A DNA stretch of 64,000 bases from NCBI RefSeq assembly GCF_921293095.1, contig NC_060254.1, positions 9,114,001-9,178,000 of the forward strand, written 5' to 3'. This stretch comes from Ischnura elegans. Lineage: Eukaryota > Arthropoda > Insecta > Odonata > Coenagrionidae. The position numbers and the translations under genes were made by a program. Of this stretch, positions 45,910 through 55,643 are shown in pieces. Below the pieces are notes generated by a model that ran no database searches, was not told the DNA's origin, and worked only from the letters and a program-made list of their open reading frames with translations. The number at the start of each line of letters is the position of its first letter. Positions within the stretch are counted from its first letter, which is position 1.

Positions 45910-47085
45910 CTACTCTATATATATATATATAGTATCTATACTTTCCTCATGAAATAAACATTAAGGACTAATAAATAAACTTATAGGAATAAACTCAAAT
46001 TGGAACTTCTTCGGGGAAAATGCGTCTGCCAACTGTGATAGAGGTATATGCAGGACCCAAGCAACAGCAATGATCATTCCCGCAACGTTAGCTGATGCAA
46101 AAGTCATAACTTCACAATATATATCAAAGCTAGTGCACCAAAATTACTTACGTAGACAGAAAAAGATGCTAATTACTGTGAATAAGAAATAGAGGTGTCA
46201 TCTAAGGGCTCCATTTTATTGGAATGAAAGACTATACTCTTGTGTGATGAAAAAAGGCAAGAGGACTTATCAATCCAAGTTTTGAGGGGAAAGTGTGGTG
46301 TTAGTTGAAGAAACAGGGTCCCACTTTTGGAGGTTAGCCTCCCCCGTCAGAGGATTAACAAAAGTTAAAAAATCTGGGATTATCGATTCCTTTCCAAGTG
46401 AAAAGTTAAAATTAAAAAGGATTTGAATATGATGGTACCAAGTGAATACCGCCCAAAAAGGAGGCATCATCCCTCTGCTACAAGCATAATTCCAATATCC
46501 CTTGCAGTATGGGTAAACTCTTCTCGGGATTCCCACTGGGTTAATTTTTCCATTATGGTAAACGTTTCAAGTTCCGACTCGGGGCTCATCCTCAGGGATA
46601 AATTTTGTTGAATCCCAAGAAGATTTTACCCACATCCTTCGTCGGGAAAACATCAAATCATATTTCATCCATTACAGTGGTCTATTTGCTAATTGTACTA
46701 AGTTGACTTAGATTTGACATTAAAATTGGGAGGGTAATGTAGGGACCCAATATTCGTTGCTGCAAGGATGCGTTTGGCGACCAATCCGATATTTTTTTAA
46801 TTGCTGGATTTTAATATCGTCGTAAAGCACTACACGCTGATGATATATTGGAGAGAGACATGAATGTTCAAATTTGAAGTTAAATATTCCTTATATTATA
46901 CATGCTGACGAGAGATTCGCGAAAGAATTTACCAAAACTTTGATGACAGCAGCAAAAGATGAGGAATGACACTGGCATAAGAAATACAGACTGGAAAGCA
47001 GATAATTGAGTAATTCTTTCGTGATTATTCCTCACCGAACGATGCTGAAGCATCAAATATTAGTAAGACTAATGGAGAAAGACCC
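45910..47085. other. Non-coding stretch with an AT dinucleotide tract
   Basis: A short (TA)n run lies at about 45917-45931. Frames at 46270-46611 lie on opposite strands and are unrecognised. Confidence 0.5.
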
Positions 47086-47089
47086 ACTT

Positions 47090-47150
47090 GGCCTGAATTT
47101 TGGTGCATCTGGGGCGTGGGAGAGGCGAGCGGGGAGGGGACGCGAGCGGC
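47090..47150 (+). repeat. Weak direct repeat, left copy (pairs with 47455-47520)
   Basis: Both contain TGAATTTTG, then a GGTGCAT/CTGTATT block, then GGGGCGTGGGAG/GAGGTGTGGGAG and GCGAGCGGGGAGGG. The G-rich half may be convergent. Confidence 0.4.
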
Positions 47151-47454
47151 CTTCACCCAAAATCCACTTAATCACAGCTGTCAGACAATGCCGGAATAGA
47201 AGCGCATATCCTAAGTTCCCACACCTTCATAGCCACTCGAGAGGCATCTTCATAGACCGTAGGCTCCTTTACCTGCATTGGCGGATCTAAAAATATTTCA
47301 TCACTTCTCTAAAAGTTGGTAACATCGATTTGTTTAACGCCCATGGGGTGCCAAATAAGGGACAAGTCATCTCACTATGCATCGTTTTTTACCTTCTACC
47401 AATTTCCGATTTATATTATCAGAGATGAACGCCCTCCTAGCAGCACATGCAGGA

Positions 47455-47520
47455 TGAATTTTGCTGTATTTGAGGTGTGGGAGGGGAAGAAGCGAGCGGG
47501 GAGGGCAAGGGATCGGCTTG
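47455..47520 (+). repeat. Weak direct repeat, right copy
   Basis: Second copy of the block at 47090-47150, about 365 bp downstream. Frames on both strands across it are unrecognised. Confidence 0.4.
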
Positions 47521-47529
47521 CTGCTCTTT

Positions 47530-48820
47530 TATTTGCGACGCTGCGTGGGCGTTGGAATATTTTCTTTGTGGGCGCGGACTCAAATTAGGCATTTTGTGGC
47601 TAAACGGTGGCATATACGTCAAAATGCACGAAATTTTTTCCCTAATAGAACAGTAACTTTGCAAAATCTATAGGGAATGACCATAAAATATAATATTTTC
47701 GAATTTTGACCTTACCCCCCTAAATTGCATTTGAGCGAGGGTCAGGGGTTCACTGAGGTCTCAAATTTTTCAGGCCTTATTTTTGATCCGTCCCACAACT
47801 TTTTTTCATTGGGCCAGATGGATTTGAAAAAAATCGATTTTTCCGATCCGCCCTAATGCGCAGCTCTGATGCTCTTTCACTCACTTATCTACAGTGTGGC
47901 CATTTTTTCCAAAGTATGATTTAATATTCTTGCTTGGGATGAGGTAAACTCGGGACGTATTAATTCTACGACAATCTTTAACCCCCTACGGCTAGCTTCA
48001 TATTTACTTATGGCGTTAAGTGGGTAGTGCAAATGTTATGCCTATTTGGTATCCAAGATATTTTATCCAATACTGAGGAAATGTATGGAATATGGACACT
48101 TGAAAAAGATTTTTTACAATCACCTGTAGGTTTGCATGAATGGAAAGCTGGATAGATGTTTTTGTGAGTCCTCAGATAGACACTCCTTGGCCATTACAAA
48201 TTGTTTTCAGAGGTGGGGGTATTACTCCCTCTGTAGCATTTTTGGTGGAAAGTCCTTTTTAGGTGGTCAAGCTCCATTGGGAAACAAGCGTCTTAAATCA
48301 CGTAAGCGTAAATGAGGGTTCGTGAAACTGCTGCCTGCCGTGAGGAATGATGGTCGATTTGATTGTTTTGATAGAAGTTGGTGTGCATCATCTTCTGATG
48401 CACTCAATGACTTAGGATTCAATCTCCCCTATGATAGAAAATATCATATAGAAAAGGCAGGCAGCAATTTTCTTGCTTTACCATGTTGAATTTTATGTTT
48501 TCATATTGGTCATTCATATCTTTCAAGAACTGGAGATTAGGCAGACTATGCGGCAAAGTAACAAATGTATCTTGGCTGGAGGGGATCAGATGATAATGCT
48601 TTTTTTTTCAAAGTTTTCCATGCAAAAATTGGTATTTGATGGCAATAGTCGTGATCCCACTGCTACTTCATCAGCTTGTTTATGAAATTTTTCTACGTGC
48701 ACCAAAATATAACATGTGCTTATACAGGCTCACTGTGAGATTGTCTGAAATATCTGCTATTATCTCAAGTATTTCTTTTATCAGAACATGAGTACATAAA
48801 TGGTGAGATGACGTTAAGGC
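47530..48820. other. Non-coding stretch, nothing recognised
   Basis: No domain in frames such as 48473-48685. No repeat ends identified. Confidence 0.5.
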
Positions 48821-48827
48821 TTTATAG

Positions 48828-49040
48828 GCAGATCTGGGGGGGAGGGGGGCATGGGGGCACTGCCCCCCCCCCCAGACCCTTAAAAAATTGTAAGATTTTT
48901 AATATGGTCCCGTTATCATAGCATTCGTTTTGTATTATGAGATATCCTTGTGTCCCCCCCCCCCCCCCCAGAAGAAAATCCTGGATACAGCCTTATTTGT
49001 ACCCCCCCCCAGAAAGAAATCCTGGAATCGCCTCAGTAGG
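48828..49040. mobile_element. Decayed G/C-run element, probably hAT-derived
   Basis: Starts near GGCAGATCTGGGGGG, has a G-run/C-run pair (about 48837-48873) and two further C-runs (about 48954-49011). Two similar 'AGAAAGAAATCCTGG'-type segments follow. It looks like rearranged ends of the local hAT families. No target duplication found. Confidence 0.35.
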
Positions 49041-49310
49041 GACATTTGCTTGTTTTATCAAAGAAGCAGTCTTCCTTGTCTGTGCCAGATCATGTGGGAG
49101 GTAGTAGAATTGAGCATTAGGGTGCGTAAACGGCAAGGTCATTCTGCACCACGATTCAGTCGTTTGATTCAAATCGTATAATTAAGGGATTGTCACTGCA
49201 CAATTTATTTACATGAAATAGACAGGAACTTTTAAATTTTATTAAACAGGCCTATTTCCTTGAGAAACAAAATTGTACTTCTTAAATTAGTAGGGTGGTG
49301 TCCTAGAAGG

Positions 49311-49520
49311 CAGTGGCGTGTATGGGGGGGGATGAGGGGGATAGATCCCCCCCAAAGCCTCAGAGAAATAAAAATTATATTTAAAACTGTCTAGTTTTGA
49401 AATATAGCAAATTTTAACATAACATTTGATGGCCAAATTTTAAGTGCCAAAAATGAGTGAAATGCATTTGCAGGCATGTCACTTTTCCAAAATTTTCCCA
49501 AAGAGGGGGCTCCCCCTACA
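49311..49520 (+). mobile_element. 3'-truncated hAT element (family 3)
   Basis: Starts CAGTGGCGTGTATGGGGG and follows family-3 sequence (CCAAAGCCTCAGAGAAATAA, then TCTAGTTTTGA) as at 34275-34539. The right terminus is missing; sequence changes into a LINE relic near 49525. The minus frame at 49391-49630 spans this junction, so its C-terminal half is not real protein. Confidence 0.7.
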
Positions 49521-49524
49521 TTGA

Positions 49525-49640
49525 GTTGTGTCCGCACATCACGGTATTTGTCACTCTCTGTCAGGATATGTCGGATACTTAAAAGGCACCTACACTCATC
49601 ACACTGAGTTCCAAGCCTGGTTCCAAGCATCTATTCTGAT
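49525..49640 (-). pseudogene. LINE C-terminal zinc-finger-like relic
   Basis: The minus strand reads CDECRCLLSIRHILTESDKY followed by RDVRTQL. This matches the C-terminal C..C…HIL.EC..Y...R pattern of Jockey/I-type LINEs, with the last cysteine replaced by serine. It runs downstream into the truncated hAT element. Confidence 0.7.
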
Positions 49641-49649
49641 GCAGAAGAA

Positions 49650-50025
49650 CCTCCCCTGTGCTACTGTAGGACTTGGCTGCTTTACAGTAATGCATCCAAA
49701 ATTTTATCGAGTCATCCATGTTATAGCATACTTTTTAAAACCCATTTCATAAATATTTTTATTCAAAGGACTAGGGCAACCAGACCTGTAAGTGTTCATT
49801 TTAACGACTTTATTCTCGGATGTGATTTAAAATTACCCAACGTATACCCTGTTGTGTACTATACCCACACACCTTAGTTGACCCTCACTCCTATGGTTAA
49901 TACAGTTTTACGATTTCGACCTAAATCCTCCACTACTCCCTCGGAATACCAGCGTCAATTTTTTATATTTCAGTGGAACCACCCCAACTTCATACCCGTT
50001 TGCACTGACAGATCATGTGGAAGTA
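49650..50025. other. Decayed stretch between LINE and Penelope-like relics
   Basis: Probably eroded retroelement sequence. No motif is readable in any frame. Confidence 0.4.
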
Positions 50026-50029
50026 GAAA

Positions 50030-50185
50030 GTGTAACGTATCACACTATCTTCAATTTTTTGACGGTATCCAGATATTTTCGTAATCAATGTATCATTGCC
50101 GTTGCCCTCGGGTAGGATGACGGTGCTTCTGTGTTCCCTCAGGGAATGAAGAGGTTGTAGTTCTTTCCTGCTTACAGTGGAACAT
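50030..50185 (-). pseudogene. Penelope-like element reverse transcriptase relic
   Basis: The minus strand reads SRKELQPLHSLREH followed by RSTVILPEGNGNDTLIT and GYRQKIED. This corresponds to the N-terminal RT block of Penelope-like elements, usually L..L..D..IVILPADKGNATVV followed by Y..K...L. The order and spacing fit, though the DKG core reads GNG here. Only about 50 codons survive. Penelope-like elements are the retroelements known to carry hammerhead motifs, which is relevant to the foldback elements in this window. Confidence 0.55.
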
Positions 50186-50189
50186 GGTG

Positions 50190-50455
50190 AAGATGTGTTT
50201 TAAAGAGTCATCATGACTATAGTCCATGATTTCTTCTGCTACATTCATATTAAAATTTAAAAACCTTTGTTCAATTCTTCGTATGTAGTCATCAAGAGTA
50301 ATTTTCCTTGGGGTAGGAGAGTGAAAAGTTAAGACATTTTTGAGAGGACTAAATTAGATATTATAGTAGGTCCTGTCTAGCCTCAACTATTCAAATTGAC
50401 TTCTGATCCCTTACCAAACTCCTAAGTCACACCAGGCTCCCCTGGCCCCCATATT
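50190..50455 (-). other. Possible 5' continuation of the Penelope-like relic
   Basis: A partly open minus frame (LTLDDYIRRIEQRFLNF region) lies upstream of the RT block. I do not recognise a domain in it. Confidence 0.3.
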
Positions 50456-50459
50456 AGGG

Positions 50460-50760
50460 TTGTTCAAAAGCACTCAAGTTACAAATTCTGTGTCGCTATA
50501 GCGTGGAAAATTTTTGATGCGTTAGTTTAAGAAATTAAAAATTTACTCAAATCGGGCATTATCTTCTGATCCTATAAAGAATCTAAAAATTGAAAATAAT
50601 TCTTTTTTTCGTAGTAAAAAAATAAAATTAAATGCATATTTTTTTAATGCTACAGCAAAAACATGATCACAAATGATATAGATTATTATTATTGTACACA
50701 TATTCATAATTTTAAACAGTTATTTCCAATTGTACAGGATCATACATGCGTAGAACATCC
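50460..50760 (-). repeat. Dispersed repeat S, inverted relative to 58110-58430
   Basis: The reverse complement shares CCACGCTATAG, ACTAACGxATCA, TAACTTGAGT and the TTGTxCAAT region in the same order with the segment at 58110-58430. The middle of both is very AT-rich. Nature unknown. The two copies flank the BEL/Pao element and family-M copy D in opposite orientation. Confidence 0.55.
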
Positions 50761-50829
50761 AAGAAAAAGAAAATCACCATGGTAAATGAGGGTTAAATTA
50801 CAAACTTAATCTTTACATTGTGATTGATA

Positions 50830-51178
50830 CAGGGTGTCTGACCGTGCAGCTGCTTTGCTAGCATCAAGTGTGCTTGAAGGCATTGGATTTATAAATGAAT
50901 GAGATACTTCTAAGGCCATTGAATGATATAAAATTAGAAGGCAAGAGAGCCATACTTTAAGCGACTTACTTGATTTAGGTGAACAACATGGGTTATACTT
51001 TGACAGAAGGATGGATGATATCCTAGTACTTAATAAAAAGGAATGAATCGAAGGAGTGCCATCGGACAGTTGAGGAGGAACATCATTTTATGATAAAAGA
51101 ACCTGGTTCTGTGTACATATGTAAGTCATATTTACCCAAGCTCCGGTCTGGTAAAGACATTGTGGCGTCCACATGATC
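50830..51178 (+). pseudogene. Relic of an uncharacterised, probably transposon-associated protein
   Basis: The plus strand reads SDRAAALLASSVLEGIGFI, then KIRRQE, then GLYFDRRMDDILVLNKKE. After a frameshift it reads HRTVEEEHHFMIKEPGSVYI. The text is protein-like across more than 100 codons, with stops at plausible decay positions. I associate SDRAAA…VL…GLYFD.R.D..LV…EEH…EPGS.Y with a repeated arthropod protein family of unknown function, from memory and without a search. It ends where the BEL/Pao integrase relic begins on the other strand, so one of the two was inserted into or deleted against the other. Confidence 0.5.
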
Positions 51179-51189
51179 TTATCTTTCTG

Positions 51190-52300
51190 ATCAAGGAGTA
51201 ATCAAGGAGAGATCAAGGATAAATGTTTTTCCTGACTATGGACCACTTGTTTCTTTGCTGCAGATTAGTCAAATAGTCATTCGACCACTTCTTCCTGAAC
51301 TGCTGCAACTGCCGCTGCAACTTCTGCCATCTAGAAAGCAAGCCAATTCTTACGTCAATTAGATCTGGTTGTGGGATAGAGGTAATGAGCTGTCCAATGA
51401 GAAAATGGCTGGGAGTTAAGGCAGAGGGATAGTTTGGATCGTTGGACAGAGCAACTAAAGGCCTTGAATTGAGGCACCCTTCAATTTGCGTAATGAGAGT
51501 GGCGAATTCTTCAAAGCTCAAGCACGCCATTCCCATGACTCTTCTCAGATGAAACTTGAAGGACTTAACGCCAGCCTCCCATATTCCACGGAAGTGAGGA
51601 GATTGGGGTGGAATCAAGTGCCAGCATATCCCTTCTCTACTTGAAAACTCAGTTACAGATTCATGTTTTTGAACTGCACTCACGGTCTCACATAAGCTTC
51701 GCAACTCCTTGTCGGCTCCCATTGTCACTGTTGATATTTGGGCACCTCCCTTGATGAGAAATTAATTTCTTAAAGGCTGCAAGAAATGCTTGAGCTGTCA
51801 TGCCACTAACTACCTCCAAATGTATAGCATGCGTGGCAAGACATATGAACACTGCTGTATAGCATTTAACTCTTATTCTGGATCGCGGTGAACCTGATCT
51901 TATAAAAAAAGGTCCTGCATAGTCAATCCCTGCATATCTAAAGGGTGTGGAGGGATTAACTCAGCAATTCGGAAGCTGTCCCATTTACTGTGTCGTTGCT
52001 TGAGCCCTTAACTTGCTACAAGGCAAACAGCGATGGACTATCATTCTTATCACATTCCTTCCATTAAGGATCCAAAATCTCTCTTTCAGCGAATTCAGTA
52101 AAAATTGGCCTCTCGCTTGAAGAAGTCACTTGTGTTACTCTTGGTTTATGAGTTTGGTTAAATGATGTTGTTGTGGTAAAATAGCAGGTTGCTTCTGTTG
52201 AAAGGGAAGGTCGGAATTCTGCAATCGGCCCATAGAAGTCCATCCTCACAACAGATTGGATTCAGGGATTTTAAATTGCTTTTACAACTAACTACCCCAT
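51190..52300 (-). pseudogene. BEL/Pao integrase relic
   Basis: Reading along the minus strand, 52249-52064 holds an N-terminal piece (ERPIFTEFAEREILDP). A core follows with GIDYAGPFF (first catalytic D region), HAIHLEVVSGMTAQAF, and GRCPNINSDN (second D). At 51728-51213 it reads IPPQSPHFRGIWEAGVKSFK, where the glutamate of WEAGVK is the third acidic residue. The C-terminal DUF5641-like part includes LNSRPLVALSNDP, TPSHFLIGQ and LLSRWQKLQ.QLQQFRKKW. Frameshifts break the core near 51725 and 51910, and there are several stops. It would insert the cDNA copy into the genome if intact. Confidence 0.85.
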
Positions 52301-52329
52301 AGTCTTTAAGGCCATGTATCTCCTAACAG

Positions 52330-53175
52330 AATTCACTGTACTGCGCCATCTTGATCAAGGGCTGAAGTGATATCTCCATGTCTTCCTGAGTTAATTCACC
52401 GATTTGTCTTCTTACACGAGTGGTTCTTGAATTCTCTTTGAAGTGTAGACGATACGCCATCACTTGTTGCAATTTCCTCAGACTAGAAAATCTTTCTATG
52501 ATACTATAAGATGCTTGAACGTTCAAGCTTACGAAGGTTTTCCTCTCCCTTTTTTGTTCTGGAATTTCTTCTGCCTGGACATGTTAACCGGAGTTCGGCC
52601 ATGTAGATGGCATTCTGCGAATCCAGAATGAATGTTTTATTATGGGTAAGGATATCTGCAGTTACTCCCCTGGTAATCAAATCTGCAGGATTATCTTCTG
52701 ATGAAATGTGACACCACTGCACGTCTGACGTTTTTTCTTGTATATCTGCTACTCTATTTGCTACAAATGTTTTCCATTTACTTGGTGATGCTGCTATCCA
52801 AGCTAATGTCACCCTAGAATCAGTCCGCAAAAATGTCTTGAATTTGATGTGGCTAACTGCAGTAGTCACATTTTTGAATAGACGTGCTAACACTAAAGCT
52901 GCTCACAATTCAAGACGTGGGAGCGAAACCTGTTTCACTGGAGCCACTCTTGACTTAGCATAAAGTAGTTTAACTCTTGTCTGGCCTCTTTCATTGGTTG
53001 CTGGAATATAGATGCAAGCACCATATGCCTTCTCGGAAGCATCTGAGAAACCGAGAAACCGTGAATTTGAAGATCACTAAGGCTTCCCTTTACAACAGCT
53101 AGCTTATCAATGAAGATTTTGTCAATTTTCAAAAGTTGAGTGTACCAACGTTGCCAATGCTGTAGCAGTTAATGT
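52330..53175 (-). pseudogene. BEL/Pao RNase H region relic
   Basis: The minus strand reads ASEKAYGACIYIPA (the SDAS..AYGA block), then SRVAPVKQVSLPRLEL-stop-AALVLARL, then FLRTDSRVTLAWI and FVANRVADIQ, WCHISSEDNPADLITRG. These are the recurrent RNase H-region motifs of Pao elements (LPRLEL.AA…W.DS..VL.WI…NRV..I…W.HV....NPAD..SRG). The stop in LPRLEL-stop-AA fits a cysteine codon TGT to TGA. A frameshift lies near 52960-53040. The LINE insertion separates this from the RT. Confidence 0.85.
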
Positions 53176-53184
53176 GGCAGTTGT

Positions 53185-53520
53185 AGCAGTAGGGGTCCCA
53201 GAGAAATGGGCATAAAACTTTTTAATAATTTGCCTGCTGATTTCAAAAATGTTAATGATGATATTTTGTTTAAAAATAAGTTGATAAAACTTTTGCTAAG
53301 AAATATGTATTATTCAGTTGAGGAATATCTGGATGATGCTCTTTAACACTTAAATGTAAATATGTATGTGTATAGGGTAGTATAGGATCTGTCTGTTATG
53401 TTGGTATATTTGTGTATATATTGTATGACTTGACGTGCCTTTATTTATTTAATTTATTTATTTATTTATTATTTAATGTACAAGATCGCTGGGCAAATAA
53501 AATAATAATAATAAAGTTTT
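53185..53520 (+). mobile_element. 5'-truncated LINE insertion inside the BEL/Pao pol
   Basis: The inserted plus-strand sequence carries the last ~40 codons of a LINE protein: GIKLFNNLPADFKN, then FKNKLIKLLL, YYSVEEYL and a stop at about 53344. This is the usual C-terminal F..LP..IK……F...L…YSV.EFL pattern. It ends with an AATAAAATAATAATAATAAA tail at about 53497-53516. The orientation is opposite to the host element. The open stop-terminated frame suggests it is younger than the BEL/Pao copy. Exact target duplication not resolved. Confidence 0.8.
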
Positions 53521-54836
53521 TTCCGGTAGTTCTTCATCCCAGTCTATTCCCTTTAACCAAAATTGCTGCAGGAGAACCTTGCCAGTTATCACTATTGGGC
53601 TCATAAAACCCAATGGATCAAAAATGGAAGAAATGGCTCCTATTACTATTCTCTTAGTAGTATGGTTCCTAAATCTTGATTCTTGATATTTGTGAAGACC
53701 ATTGATGATCTGAAATTGGTCATCTGCTGCATGCCAAAGAAGACCCAAAGTTGTCACCTTGTCTTGATTGTCCAGAGGAGGTGGAAGGTGCACTTCTCTA
53801 AGTTCAAGGGGAACAGATTCCAGTAATGCTGGATGATTTGAACAACATTTGCGTAAGTTAAATCCTCCCTTTTTCAATAGTTTAATGAACTGGTCTTGGC
53901 ATTCAAGAGCTTCATTGAGATTCGATGCATCGGACATGCAATCATCCACCTACAAGTCATGACAAAGGATTTCTGCTCCCATTGGATAATTGCCTTCTTC
54001 GTCTTGGGCTAATTGTTGCAGACACCTAGTTGCCAGGAATGGTGCTGACGATGTGCCGTAGGTGACTGTCTGTAACTCAAAGGTTTTTATAGATCCTGTC
54101 ATAGAGTTTCTCCATAAGATTCTCTGAAACCTACAATCCCGTTCATCTACTCGTACCTGTCGATACATTTTCTCTATATCTGCGGTAAACCCGATTTGGT
54201 GAATTCGAAATCAAAGTTTGATCAACTGCAGATCTTGTTGAACCGTTGGACCCACCATAAGGACATCTTTCAAAGACTTTCCAGTAGTTGTCTCAGCAGA
54301 TGTGTCGAAGACTACCCTTGTCTTTGTAGTTGTGCTAGAAGCCTTCACAACAGGATGATGTGGCAGGTAACAAGTGGTTGTTAAAGCACAATCGCTATCT
54401 AGAATGACCTCCATGTGTCAAAGAGAGTTGTATTCAGCTAAAAATCCTCCATAGTCTGCCTGTAGATTAGGATTTCTATCAATACGTCTTTCCAGGTGAT
54501 GAAGTCTCACTCTCGCCATTTCCAGTGAGTCTCCCAAGCATTCAGGATTTTCCTTGAAGGGTAACCAAATGACATATCGTCCAGTGTCATCTCTGGTTGT
54601 GTTTTTGACAAAATGCTGCTCGCATTCTACATCTTCCTTTGATCGTGGAGACTTTGTGAAGTTGTCCATCTCCCAATTTCGTTTTAACTGATCATGAAGA
54701 CCTAGCGCATTTGCAAGAAAGAATGTCTTTTTCGGAAGAACAGGTGACGCTGCATCCTCCTGTTGATGAAAACGTCCAGCTAGAATCCATCCCAACTCCG
54801 TATTTTGCATGACAGGATAAGGTCCTGGTCTTATCT
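53520..54836 (-). pseudogene. BEL/Pao reverse transcriptase relic
   Basis: The minus strand starts RQIRPGPYPVMQNTELGWIL and the linker ERRIDRNPNL. It continues with a finger-palm region (HHPVVKASSTTTKTRVVFD, TADIEKMYRQV for motif A, YGTSSAPFLATR for motif B). Motif C is CHDL-stop-VDDCMSD, then QFIKLLKKGGFNLRKC and LGLLWH, FDPLGFMSPI. The motif C stop (cta on the plus strand, 53950-53952) replaces the tyrosine of YVDD. Other in-frame stops are at about 54418 and 54208. The aspartates of VDD are retained. Confidence 0.9.
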
Positions 54837-55300
54837 GCCGCTCAGGTTGAGAATGTGAAAGAAGATATCTGCTCCTATCAGCAACTCTATTTTTCCTGGT
54901 TCATTGAAAACAGGGTCTGAAAGAGGAAGTTCCCTTGGAAGATGCCAATTTGCAGTGTTCACGTACGCTGAAGGTATGTCTCCTGATATTTTTGGTAGAA
55001 GCAAACACTCAACTGTGATGTCGTATGAACTAAATCTAGAATGCATCTGAAGAGTAACACAGTGTTTCATATGGGATTTCTGCGTGTTGATACCTTCAAT
55101 TGGTGTGTTTTTTCTCGTTTTCCTCAAATTTAAATGCTGCACCAGCGATTCTGTTACAAAGTGAGATTGAGAGCACTAATCTAACAATGCTCTACCAGTG
55201 TGGAATTTCCCACTGCTGTCACGTACCTTAACCATAGCAGTGGATAAAAGTACCTGAGTTTCTGACGTCATCTTCACAGAACAATAAGAATTGCTCGTTT
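54836..55300 (-). pseudogene. BEL/Pao aspartic protease relic (DUF1758-like)
   Basis: The minus strand reads FHTGRALLD-stop-CSQSHFVTE, where families have ALLDSGSQ.sFVTE. The catalytic aspartate codon is intact, but the following serine codon is TAG (plus 55176-55178) and the glycine is cysteine. Further on, WHLPRELPLSDP and IELLIGADIFFHIL (GAD…) are typical of DUF1758. A frameshift near 54836 separates it from the RT. The enzyme would cut the polyprotein. Confidence 0.85.
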
Positions 55301-55367
55301 GTACTCCATTGGCGTCCTCTGTCAAATCATTTTCTGAATTGTGAGGTGATCCATTGGTGGAAAAAGG

Positions 55368-55640
55368 TTACTGTCTTGATGCAAACTTGCTGCCTTTCAT
55401 CTCGTGCAGAAGAGTGTGGTGCCTTCCACCGCAATACCTACAATTACCTGAATTGCACTTATTCATTCTATGTCCAGGTTGAAGACAATTATAACAAAGG
55501 GAATGTTGCTTCACAAATTCATTTCGCTGTTGAACACTATGCTTGCTAAATTCTGTGCATTTGTGAAGAGAATGCAATTGATTGCAGAATATACACTGAC
55601 CATTGGTAGCTACATACGTTTTTCTTGCATTTTTTATCAT
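55368..55640 (-). pseudogene. BEL/Pao gag zinc-knuckle region relic
   Basis: Reads CIFCNQLHSLHKC, then LCYNCLQPGHRMNKC and CRYCGGRHHTLLHE. These are the C..C....H....C-type knuckles followed by the C..C...HHTLLH block that joins gag to protease in Pao elements. It is out of frame with upstream gag because of a frameshift near 55645. It would bind element RNA. Confidence 0.85.
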
Positions 55641-55643
55641 ATT

